NCBI GenBank assembly: GCA_013362295.1
Contig: JABFWJ010000202.1
Coordinates: 1-5,642, forward strand
DNA: 5,642 nucleotides
DNA from: Thermoleophilia bacterium
GTDB lineage: Bacteria > Actinomycetota > Thermoleophilia > Gaiellales > Gaiellaceae
Direction of reading: 5' to 3'
The notes below the pieces were generated by a model. That model searched no databases, was not told the DNA's origin, and saw only the letters and a list, made by a program, of their open reading frames with translations. Position 1 is the first letter of the stretch; every line of letters starts with the position of its first letter. The translations under genes were made by a program, and so were the position numbers. This document shows, in pieces, positions 1 through 5,642 of this stretch.

Positions 1-220
1 GCGCGAGCGCGATCGACGGCCGGCGGGGAAAGCCGGTGATGCGGAACGTGTCGAGCTCGTAGCCGGCTTCAGGAACCAGACGCGCTTCGACGCGATCCGG
101 CGACCCGGCGAACGTCACGTACACGCCGCGGCTTGCGAGCGCGTCCGCCACTGCGAGCGCGGGCAGCACGTGCCCGGCCGTCCCCCCGGCCGCGATCAGG
201 CACCGAAGCTGCTGCCGCAC
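1..220 (-). CDS. murG: MurG, UDP-GlcNAc:lipid I GlcNAc transferase, N-terminal part (runs off the window)
   Basis: MurG transfers GlcNAc from UDP-GlcNAc onto lipid I at the inner face of the membrane, giving lipid II. Only the first 73 codons are present. They show the family's N-terminal Rossmann start: a short beta strand (LRCLIA), the glycine-rich GGTAGH loop at residues 12-17 with its conserved His, then HVLPALAVADAL, a strand reading VYVTFAGSPDRVEARLVP, and EAGYELDTFRITGFPRR, all typical of MurG. I chose the GTG at 220 because it puts GGTAGH about 12 residues in, as in other MurG proteins. A second in-frame GTG at 226 would add two residues. No clear Shine-Dalgarno sequence is visible upstream, so translation may depend on coupling to ftsW. 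The gene overlaps the ftsW reading frame by about 150 bases, which is unusual and is discussed in the findings. Identity is secure; the exact start is not. Confidence 0.9.
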   Translation of the reverse strand, partial: MRQQLRCLIAAGGTAGHVLPALAVADALASRGVYVTFAGSPDRVEARLVPEAGYELDTFRITGFPRRPSIALA

Positions 221-1301
221 CCCCACGCTGAGCGATGTTAAGGAGAATTCCGACACCGGCGAGCAGGACGACGAGGCTCGAGCCGCCGTAGGAGAGGAAC
301 GGCAGCGGGATGCCGGTGAGCGGCGCGCTGCCCATCACCGCGAGCATGTTAACGGCGGCCTGCCCGCAGACGAGCACCGTCAGCCCGGTCGCGAGCCGCT
401 TCCCGAAGGGATCCTTGCAGCGCAGGGCGATGTCGAATCCGGCGTAGGCGAAAAGTGCATAGGCCGCGATCACCGCGAGCACGCCGACGAGCCCGAGCTC
501 CTCGCCGATGTTGGCGAGCATCATGTCGGTGTGCGCCTCGGGGAGGTAGAAGATCTTCTGGATCCCCTGGCCGAGGCCGACGCCGAAGAGGCCGCCGGAG
601 CCCATCCCGATCATCGCCTGGACGATCTGGAAGCCCGTGCCCTGGGCGTCGTGCCATGGATTCAGGATCGCGAAGTAGCGCGCGCGGCGGTACGGCTCCA
701 GCCAGATCGCGAGCGTGCCGAGCGCGCCGGCGATCGCCATCGCGATCCCGAGCGTGCGCGTCGGCGTCCCGGCCACGACCAGCATGCCGAAGAGCATGAG
801 CAGCAGTGCGATCGCGGTCCCCATGTCCGGTTCGAGGATCAGGAGCAGGCAGAACACCCCGGCGAGCGCGCCGATCGGCCGCCAGAGCTCGTGCAGGTCC
901 TGCGGCGCCGGGCGGCGCGAGAGATACGCCGCGGCCCAGACCGCGAGTGAGACCTTCGCGAGCTCCGACGGCTGGAAGACCGCCGGGCCGAGCGAGATCC
1001 AGCGGCGCGCCCCGTTGATCGCCGGCCCGATCGCGAGCACCGCGACGAGGAGGAACAGCGACACGAGGATCAGCATCGGGGCGAGCGCCCTCAGGCGCCG
1101 GTAGTCCCAGCGCTGGGCGACCATCATCAGGACGATGCCGAGCGCGGCGTAGATGCCCTGCCGCTTGAGGTAGTAGCTCGGATCCTTGCCGCCGACCGCC
1201 GCCGCAGCCGAGGTCGCGCTGTAGACCATCACGAGCCCGAACGCGACGAGCGCGAGCGTGACCAGGATCAGCAGCCTCGAATCGAGCTCCCGCCGCTTCA
1301 T
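69..1301 (-). CDS. ftsW: FtsW, SEDS-family septal peptidoglycan glycosyltransferase
   Basis: FtsW is a polytopic membrane protein that polymerises lipid II into septal glycan strands together with a class B penicillin-binding protein. The 410-residue product starts directly at its first membrane segment (about residues 9-30). It carries SEDS landmarks: NGARRW (96-101), QPSELAK (110-116), EPDMGTA (157-163), GFQIVQA (223-229), the LPEAHTD loop (253-259) whose Asp aligns with the residue essential for SEDS polymerase activity, GEELG (266-270) and the PLPFLSYGGSS signature (332-342). Its place just before murG favours FtsW over RodA. The ATG at 1301 fits the family N-terminus, but no strong Shine-Dalgarno sequence precedes it. 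The conserved core ends near residue 358 (LLNIAQRG). The last 50 residues contain 15 Arg and much Gly, Ala and Ser, and are simply murG read in another frame. The true end may therefore lie near 196 if the five-G run at 220-224 is miscalled. The gene follows a 143-base non-coding gap, so it may have its own promoter. Confidence 0.93.
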   Translation of the reverse strand: MKRRELDSRLLILVTLALVAFGLVMVYSATSAAAAVGGKDPSYYLKRQGIYAALGIVLMMVAQRWDYRRLRALAPMLILVSLFLLVAVLAIGPAINGARRWISLGPAVFQPSELAKVSLAVWAAAYLSRRPAPQDLHELWRPIGALAGVFCLLLILEPDMGTAIALLLMLFGMLVVAGTPTRTLGIAMAIAGALGTLAIWLEPYRRARYFAILNPWHDAQGTGFQIVQAMIGMGSGGLFGVGLGQGIQKIFYLPEAHTDMMLANIGEELGLVGVLAVIAAYALFAYAGFDIALRCKDPFGKRLATGLTVLVCGQAAVNMLAVMGSAPLTGIPLPFLSYGGSSLVVLLAGVGILLNIAQRGGAAAASVPDRGRGDGRARAARARSGGRARKPRRVRDVRRVAGSRRSASGS

Positions 1302-1444
1302 GCACGCTGGTTTCGGGGCAACCAGGCGGATTCCTGGCCTTCCCGACGAACTGCGCGAATCCGGTTCGGCTGCGCCGAATCAGATTCGGTCGAAGCCCAA
1401 TCTGATTCGCGAAGCGAACCAGATTGGAGCCTTTCGAAGCGGAG
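1302..1444. other. Non-coding gap upstream of ftsW
   Basis: This is the only real break in an otherwise tightly packed gene block. It contains the palindrome cluster in its distal two thirds and, nearer ftsW, a small inverted repeat CCAGG (1322-1326) / CCTGG (1333-1337). I see no open frame with protein-like character, no RNA gene and no convincing -35/-10 pair. A promoter for ftsW and murG could lie here, because the gap interrupts the overlapping gene chain, but I cannot point to its elements. Confidence 0.5.
1355..1427. repeat. Cluster of overlapping palindromes (REP-like) between the DUF433-like piece and ftsW
   Basis: Variants of a GAATC(A/C)GATT-type word are packed in alternating orientation. 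The strongest hairpin has arms 1397-1410 and 1414-1427 around a 3-base loop; its only mismatch (1405/1419) becomes a G-U pair in minus-strand RNA, so that RNA could form a 14-bp stem. A competing stem pairs 1376-1386 with 1399-1409 (11 bp, 12-base loop). Smaller ones are 1375-1380 with 1384-1389, and 1365-1370 with 1374-1379. These structures share bases and cannot all form together. GC content over 1376-1427 is 27 of 52 bases, well below the neighbouring genes. The main stem begins 17 bases after the upstream stop codon at 1445. No T-run follows it on the minus strand, so it does not look like a simple intrinsic terminator. It could be a dispersed repeat, an RNA processing or stability element, or a conformational switch; the sequence alone does not decide. 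Confidence 0.6.
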
Positions 1445-1720
1445 CTAGAGCCACTCCACGAGGTTGCCGAAGTCTTCCTCCCCCGAGAAGCGCGGCAGCA
1501 GCACGTCGACCGCGCGGACAGGGGCCTGCACGAGGTGGATAGGCAGGTCGAGATACTCGGCGACCTCTGCGACCCGGTCGACACCGCGGGCCTCTGCTGC
1601 CTCGAACGTCTCCACGACGTGCGAGACGTCGAGGCGGGACCCGACGAGCGCCGGACGGCGCCCCGCGGCGCCGTCGCGAAAGACGATCAGCGGGTGGTCG
1701 TCGCGCCGCAGCTCTGAAAC
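1445..1720 (-). pseudogene. DUF433-like domain fragment without an ordinary start codon
   Basis: After the hydrolase stop (1723-1721) the same frame stays open for 91 codons to a TAG at 1447-1445 and reads like a genuine protein. It contains HPLIVFRDGAAGRRPALVGSR, then LDVSHVVETFEA, GVDRVAEVAEYLDLP and IHLVQAPVRAV. This matches the DUF433 pattern (PF04255): a G-x-P-x-x-x-G-T/S-R turn, a helix, a VxxVAEYL-type helix and a final helix, a helical DNA-binding-like fold often found in antitoxins. Relatives, as I recall them, carry about 30-40 further residues before the HPxIVFRDG segment, and these are absent here. No ATG, GTG or TTG occurs before the domain. The first possible start is a CTG at 1711-1709, and the first GTG (1615-1613) lies inside the domain. 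It may be a 5'-truncated remnant, a gene with a non-AUG start, or a tail reached by reading through the TGA. No DUF5615/PIN-type partner is visible. Confidence 0.5.
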
Positions 1721-2608
1721 TCAGTCGTGCCGGCGCAGCCAATCGCCGACCGCGGCCAGGTAGGCCTCGCGCTCCTCCCACATCGGCAAGTGGGAGGACT
1801 CCTCCAGGATCACCTGCTCGGTCTGGGGGATGCGCGCCACGAGCGGCTCTTGGAGCGCGGGGGTCGCCTCGTCGTACCGCCCGCTGATCACGAGCGTCGG
1901 CACGTCGATCTGCGACAGCCGGTCGGTCGACTGCCAGTCGCGGATGCTCCCGATGACATGGAACTCGGAGGGCCCGTTCATCGTGTGGTAGACGGTGGGA
2001 TCCTCTGCGAGCTTCGCGAACGTGCGGTCGACCTCCTCCGGCCACTCGGGGAGCCGGCAGAGGTGGCGCTTGTAGAAGACGATGCAGGCCTCCTCGTACT
2101 CCGGATCGTCGGTCGTGCCGGCCGCCTCGTGCCGGCGCAGCGTCGCCTCGACGTCCGGCGGGAGCCCGGCGCGTAGCCGGTTCGCCTCGGAGACGAAGTC
2201 GGGGAACGACGCTGCGGTGTTCGAGAGCACGAGTGCAAGCAGGCCCGGCGGGTGGGTGAGGGCGTGCTCCTGCGCGAGGAAGCCGCCCCACGACTGGCCG
2301 AGCACGTGATAGCGCTCCGCGATGCCGAGGTGGTCGAGGAGATTCGCGAGCTCGCGCACGAAGAGCTCGACCGTCCAGAACTCGGCGCCGCGCTCCGGGA
2401 GGTGCGTCGAGTTGCCGCTCCCGAGCTGGTCGTAGAACACCACGGCGCGACCGTCTTGCGCGAGATCGCCGAGTGGCAGCAGGTAGTCGTGAACCGCGCC
2501 GGGGCCGCCGTGGAGGACGACGAGCGGTGCCGGACCGCCGGCCTCCAGGTCGCCGACGACGCGATACCACGTCCGGTGGTCGTCGAAGCCTGCGTAGCCC
2601 TCCGTCAT
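1721..2608 (-). CDS. Alpha/beta hydrolase, proline iminopeptidase (peptidase S33) type
   Basis: This 295-residue protein is a full-length alpha/beta hydrolase that most resembles proline iminopeptidases, which remove N-terminal amino acids, often proline, from short peptides. It shows the oxyanion-hole motif HGGPG (33-37), YDQLGSGNS (59-67), the nucleophile elbow GQSWGG (104-109, Ser106), and a helical cap rich in acidic and aromatic residues (about 135-230). The likely catalytic Asp246 lies in GRYDEATP and His273 in SSHLPMW. No signal peptide or membrane segment is seen, so it should be cytosolic. The ATG at 2608 overlaps the murD stop as ATGA, implying coupled translation. There is no good Shine-Dalgarno sequence of its own. 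A peptidase-like enzyme is not a standard dcw gene. Acting on cell wall peptides is possible but is only an inference, and substrate specificity inside this superfamily cannot be read from sequence, so other amide or ester substrates remain open. Confidence 0.85.
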   Translation of the reverse strand: MTEGYAGFDDHRTWYRVVGDLEAGGPAPLVVLHGGPGAVHDYLLPLGDLAQDGRAVVFYDQLGSGNSTHLPERGAEFWTVELFVRELANLLDHLGIAERYHVLGQSWGGFLAQEHALTHPPGLLALVLSNTAASFPDFVSEANRLRAGLPPDVEATLRRHEAAGTTDDPEYEEACIVFYKRHLCRLPEWPEEVDRTFAKLAEDPTVYHTMNGPSEFHVIGSIRDWQSTDRLSQIDVPTLVISGRYDEATPALQEPLVARIPQTEQVILEESSHLPMWEEREAYLAAVGDWLRRHD

Positions 2609-3744
2609 TGCGGCAACTCTACGACCGCGGCGCGAAACGCGTCACCCCGCTGCTCGAAGTTGTCGAACTGGTCGTAGCTGGCGCAGGCCGGGCTGAGCAG
2701 GACGACGTCGCCGGGCTCCGCGAGGCGTGCGGCATGCTCGACCGCAGCCGCGAGCGTGCCGTCGCGGTGGCCGTCGATCAGCGCGCCGAGCCGACGCGAC
2801 TCCTCGCCGATCAGGTGCACGGAGCGCACGTTGCCGCCGATCGCCTCGGCGAGCGGCGCGAAGTCCTCCCCCTTCGGCGAGCCGCCGAGGATCAGGTGAA
2901 CCGGCTCGTCGCCGTAGGCGGCGAGCGCGCGCAGGGCCGCGGCGACGTTCGTCGCCTTCGAATCGTTCACATAACGGACGCCGCGGCGCTCGGCCACCGG
3001 CTCCAGCCGGTGGGGAACGCCCGGGAAGGTGCGCAACGCTGCAGCGATGTGGTCGTCGGCGATTCCGGCGGCACGGGCGGCCGCCGTCGCGGCGGCGGCG
3101 TTCTCGCGGTTGTGCACACCACGGATCAGCGGCTCGGCAGGCAGCGAATCGTCGGCGGAGAACTCGATCCCGTGCAGCCCGAGCCCGCGCGGGACGACCT
3201 GCACGCGCGAGCGTTCGAAGATCCGCAGCTTCGCGTCGCGATAGCTCTCGAAGGAGCCGTGCCGGTCGAGGTGATCCGGCTCGAGGTTCAAGAGTACGGC
3301 GATCTCGCACGCGAGCTCGTGCACGTCCTCCAGCTGGAACGACGACAGCTCGCAGACGACCCAGTCGGCCGCCCGCACTGATGTCAGCGGTCTGCCGACG
3401 TTGCCTGCAACGGTAACGGCGCGCCCCGCCTCACGGAAGATCGCGCCGAGCAGCTCCGTCGTCGTCGTCTTGCCGTTGGTGCCGGTGACGCCGACGACCT
3501 TCGCGCCGGGCAGGAGGCGGTAGCCGAGCTCCACCTCCGACCAGACGGGGATGCCGCGCGCGCGGGCGGCGGCGAGGAGCGGCGCCTCTCCGGGCACGCC
3601 GGGCGACTTGACGACGACGTCGACGCCGTCGAGCAGTGAAAGGTCGTGCTCGTTGCCGAGCGAGCGGTCGACCAGCACGGGATCGTCGAGCCGCTCGGCC
3701 GCCGAGCGCCCCGAGCGCGCGAGGCCGTAGACGAGCGCTCTCAC
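2605..3744 (-). CDS. murD: MurD, UDP-MurNAc-L-alanine:D-glutamate ligase
   Basis: MurD is the cytosolic ATP-dependent ligase that adds D-glutamate to UDP-MurNAc-L-Ala. The order of motifs is complete: an N-terminal UDP-binding domain opening with VYGLARSGRSAA (5-16) and KSPGVP (46-51), the P-loop GTNGKTTTT (88-96), ELSSFQLE (132-139), LNLEPDHLDRHGS (152-164), the SYRDAKLRIFE segment whose Lys172 matches the carbamylated lysine, HNREN (211-215), PHRLE (244-248), NDSKATN (260-266), and LSPACASYDQF with FEQRG near the C-terminus. The open frame extends upstream to 3852, but the family N-terminus fits the GTG at 3744, which overlaps the mraY stop as GTGA. That gives 379 residues, clearly shorter than the usual 440-450. 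The shortfall is spread over compact loops, not one missing motif, so the enzyme looks functional. Its stop overlaps the next gene's ATG. Confidence 0.95.
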   Translation of the reverse strand: MRALVYGLARSGRSAAERLDDPVLVDRSLGNEHDLSLLDGVDVVVKSPGVPGEAPLLAAARARGIPVWSEVELGYRLLPGAKVVGVTGTNGKTTTTELLGAIFREAGRAVTVAGNVGRPLTSVRAADWVVCELSSFQLEDVHELACEIAVLLNLEPDHLDRHGSFESYRDAKLRIFERSRVQVVPRGLGLHGIEFSADDSLPAEPLIRGVHNRENAAAATAAARAAGIADDHIAAALRTFPGVPHRLEPVAERRGVRYVNDSKATNVAAALRALAAYGDEPVHLILGGSPKGEDFAPLAEAIGGNVRSVHLIGEESRRLGALIDGHRDGTLAAAVEHAARLAEPGDVVLLSPACASYDQFDNFEQRGDAFRAAVVELPQ

Positions 3745-4751
3745 GTGTGGCCGCGGAAGCCGAGGTAGTACTTGTAGAAGAGCGCGAAGCCGGCCGCGCA
3801 CAGGATCGCGGTGACGATCCAGAAGCGCACCATGATCTTCGTCTCCGACCACGCCTTCATCTCGAAGTGATGCTGAATCGGCGCCATCAGGAAGATGCGC
3901 CGCCCCCAGTACTTGAAGCTCAGGACCTGCAGGATCACGGAGACCGCGTTGAGCGCGAAGATCCCGCCGACGAAGAGCAACAGCAGCTCGACCTTCATCA
4001 TGATGGCCATCGCCGCGATTGCTCCGCCGAGCGCCATCGCCCCTGTGTCACCCATGAAGACCTCGGCTGGAAACGCGTTGAACCACAGGAAGCCGATCGC
4101 GGCCCCGATCAGCGCGGCGCCGATGAACGCGATGTCGAGGCGATTCTGGATTCGCGGCGGCCCGGAGCGGATGAAGATCGTCACCGCCATCGCAGTCAGC
4201 GTCGCGAGAGCGATGATCGACGTCCCGGCAGCGAGCCCGTCGAGGCCGTCGGTCAGGTTCACACCGTTGACGGCGCCGCCGATGATCAGGAACAGCAGTC
4301 CGTACCAGGCCGGGCCGAGCGGGATCGCGAAGTCGGCGACCGGGACGTAGACCTCGTGACTCAGTCCCTGGTGGTGCGCCGCGAGCCCCACTGCGCCTGT
4401 GATCGCGATCAGCAGCACGATCTTCCAGCGGCCGCGGAGGCCGAGCGACCGCCGGTGACGCAGCTTCAGCAGGTCGTCGAGGAAACCGATGCCGGCGCAC
4501 GCGAGCACGGTGCCGAACACCGTCAGCGCGGGCAGCGTGAAGTTGCTCAGCGGCAGGAACGCGAGCGCGGCCGCCACGACGACCAGCAGGCCGCCCATCG
4601 TCGGCGTGCCCTGCTTCTCGATGTGCCGCTCGGGCGCCTCCTTGCGGATGTGCTGGCCGAACTCGTTCCGCCGGAGGAACGCGATGAACGTCGGCCCGCC
4701 GAGAATCGCGATGATCATCGCGACGAGCGCCGCCACGAGAACTCTTGCCAT
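3741..4751 (-). CDS. mraY: MraY, phospho-MurNAc-pentapeptide translocase
   Basis: MraY is the integral membrane enzyme that transfers phospho-MurNAc-pentapeptide from UDP to undecaprenyl phosphate, producing lipid I. The 336-residue product has about ten hydrophobic segments and the diagnostic cytoplasmic motifs: KQGTPTMGG (46-54), the aspartate pair in GFLDDLLK (89-96), NGVNLTDGLDGLAAG (162-176), FNAFPAEVFMGDTGA (224-238, with the essential Asp), and PIQHHFE (291-297) followed by ETKIMVRFWI. The last of these separates MraY from the related GlcNAc-1-phosphate transferases such as WecA. Length and motif spacing are normal. The ATG at 4751 shares one base with the murF stop (TGATG). A GGAG lies about 14 bases upstream, rather far for a ribosome site, so coupling with murF is likely. 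Its own stop overlaps the murD start. Confidence 0.97.
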   Translation of the reverse strand: MARVLVAALVAMIIAILGGPTFIAFLRRNEFGQHIRKEAPERHIEKQGTPTMGGLLVVVAAALAFLPLSNFTLPALTVFGTVLACAGIGFLDDLLKLRHRRSLGLRGRWKIVLLIAITGAVGLAAHHQGLSHEVYVPVADFAIPLGPAWYGLLFLIIGGAVNGVNLTDGLDGLAAGTSIIALATLTAMAVTIFIRSGPPRIQNRLDIAFIGAALIGAAIGFLWFNAFPAEVFMGDTGAMALGGAIAAMAIMMKVELLLLFVGGIFALNAVSVILQVLSFKYWGRRIFLMAPIQHHFEMKAWSETKIMVRFWIVTAILCAAGFALFYKYYLGFRGHT

Positions 4752-5642
4752 CAGGCGGTCAAGTTCTCCGCGACGAGCTCGAGTCCCACCGAGCGCGAGC
4801 CCTTGACGAGCACGACGTCACCGGGCTTCAGCTGCTCGCGCAGCCGCGCGGCCGCGTCGGCGGCCGTCGCCACCCAATCGCCCCCGTAGGCACGGGCCTC
4901 GTCGCCGACGGCGATCACGTGCTCGACCCCGAGCTCCCGCAGGAGCGCCCCGATCTCCTCGTGATAGCCGGCGCTGCCCGCACCGAGCTCGGCCATCGCG
5001 CCCAGGACGGCGACGCGACGGTGGCCGGCGCCGCGCTCGGCGAGATGCTCGAGTGCTGCGCGCATCGAGACCGGGTTCGCGTTGTAGCAGTCGTTCAGGA
5101 GCAGGCCGCCGCCGGGAAGCGGCCGCTCCTCCTCGCGCAGCTTCGAGAACTCGACCGTGAGCGTCTCGGGGAGCGGAACGTCGAGACACTCGGCGACCGC
5201 GGCGGCGAGCCGGGCATTGGCGACCTGGTGGCGCGCCGTGAAGTTCGGCGTGAACGGAAGCGGCGCGTCGGCGGCGACGCGCTTCACGAAGATGTCGGGG
5301 CGCTGCAGGTACGGCTCGAGCAGCGGCTCGTCCGGCACGACGGCGATTCCGCCTGCCGGCAGCGCGTCGATCAGCTCCGCCTTCGCGCGCGCGACGTTCT
5401 CGATCGTCTCGACGAGCTCGAGGTGCACGGGGCCTACGTTCGTGATCACGCCGATGTCAGGCTTCGTGAAGGATGCGAGGTAGGCGATCTGCCCGAGCCC
5501 CCGCATCCCGAGCTCGGTGATGCAGATCTCCGTGTCCTCTTCGATGCGCGCGAGCGTCAGCGGCACGCCGAGCTCGTTGTTGTAGTTGCCCTCGTTCGCA
5601 ATCGTCTTCGCATGCGGCGCGCAGATCGCGTAGAGGATGTCC
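4751..5642 (-). CDS. murF: MurF, UDP-MurNAc-tripeptide:D-Ala-D-Ala ligase, C-terminal part (start outside the window)
   Basis: MurF joins D-Ala-D-Ala to UDP-MurNAc-tripeptide in the cytosol, the last soluble step before MraY. The final 296 codons are visible, roughly two thirds of a typical 450-residue enzyme. The window edge cuts just after the expected P-loop: the first visible residues, DILYAICAPHAKTIANEGN, are what normally follow GKT-S/T-TK. Counting from there, NYNNELGVPLTL is at 19-30, TELGMRG at 42-48, TNVGPVHLE at 67-75, the ARAKAEL segment with its presumed carbamylated Lys at 84-90, RHQVANA at 137-143, NDCYNANP at 183-190, LGAMAELG at 213-220 and VLVKGSRSVGLE near the end. The frame is open up to the window edge, so the GTG at 5566 is an internal codon and not a start. 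The TGA at 4753-4751 overlaps the mraY ATG. All visible signature residues are intact. Confidence 0.95.
   Translation of the reverse strand, partial: DILYAICAPHAKTIANEGNYNNELGVPLTLARIEEDTEICITELGMRGLGQIAYLASFTKPDIGVITNVGPVHLELVETIENVARAKAELIDALPAGGIAVVPDEPLLEPYLQRPDIFVKRVAADAPLPFTPNFTARHQVANARLAAAVAECLDVPLPETLTVEFSKLREEERPLPGGGLLLNDCYNANPVSMRAALEHLAERGAGHRRVAVLGAMAELGAGSAGYHEEIGALLRELGVEHVIAVGDEARAYGGDWVATAADAAARLREQLKPGDVVLVKGSRSVGLELVAENLTA

Noticed and set aside
69..1301. RodA instead of FtsW
   Set aside because: The SEDS motifs alone do not fully separate the two, but the location directly before murG within a mur gene series fits FtsW.
1397..1427. Intrinsic transcription terminator after the DUF433-like piece
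   Set aside because: The stem is strong, but no T-run follows it on the minus strand and a competing stem uses the same arm. It is kept as a palindrome cluster of unknown role.
1302..1444. CRISPR array or tRNA-like gene in the gap
   Set aside because: The repeated words are short, inverted and overlapping, with no regular spacing or spacers, and no cloverleaf arms can be traced.
349..1584. Minus-strand open frame of 411 codons spanning the gap and most of ftsW
   Set aside because: It is the shifted frame of ftsW, again Arg-rich and without hydrophobic segments. It crosses the palindrome cluster, where it reads repeats as short repeated peptides.
1445..1720. A complete toxin-antitoxin pair
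   Set aside because: Only a DUF433-like domain is visible. No PIN/DUF5615-type or other toxin frame adjoins it on either strand, so a working pair is not supported.
1380..2570. Long minus-strand open frame of 396 codons overlapping the hydrolase
   Set aside because: Arg/Pro/Ala-rich out-of-frame reading of the hydrolase and the DUF433-like stretch. It has no motifs, whereas the hydrolase frame has a complete catalytic triad.
3636..4889. A 417-codon plus-strand open frame opposite mraY
   Set aside because: Its translation is a low-complexity Arg/Asp/Glu/His-rich string with no family features, and it lies opposite the well-supported mraY. It is a by-product of strong GC bias at third positions.

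Overview
The window is a compact, high-GC block read entirely from the minus strand. It holds part of a bacterial division and cell wall (dcw) cluster. In transcription order, from high to low coordinates, the genes are murF (5' end outside the window), mraY, murD, an alpha/beta hydrolase of the proline iminopeptidase type, a DUF433-like fragment with no ordinary start codon, ftsW, and murG (3' end outside the window). The gene order, the very high GC at third codon positions and the style of the proteins suggest an actinobacterium-like, high-GC Gram-positive lineage. Thermoleophilia (Gaiellales/Solirubrobacterales) is my best guess, but it is an inference from recall and not shown by the sequence.

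Layout: 4751-5642 murF; 3741-4751 mraY; 2605-3744 murD; 1721-2608 hydrolase; 1445-1720 DUF433-like piece; 1302-1444 a non-coding gap packed with overlapping palindromes; 69-1301 ftsW; 1-220 murG. The first four genes are stitched together by 1-4 base stop/start overlaps (TGATG, GTGA, ATGA), which points to one transcript with translational coupling. The hydrolase, not a classical dcw gene, is therefore built into the operon.

Pathway: MurD adds D-Glu to UDP-MurNAc-L-Ala, and MurF adds the D-Ala-D-Ala dipeptide to finish the UDP-MurNAc-pentapeptide. MraY moves phospho-MurNAc-pentapeptide onto undecaprenyl phosphate (lipid I). MurG adds GlcNAc (lipid II). FtsW polymerises lipid II at the septum.

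I found no convincing undescribed defence or mobile system. The points most worth checking are (i) the 152-base out-of-frame overlap between ftsW and murG, which turns on a five-G run; (ii) the DUF433-like coding stretch that continues in the hydrolase's frame just after its stop; (iii) the palindrome cluster upstream of ftsW; and (iv) the peptidase-like hydrolase coupled to murD.
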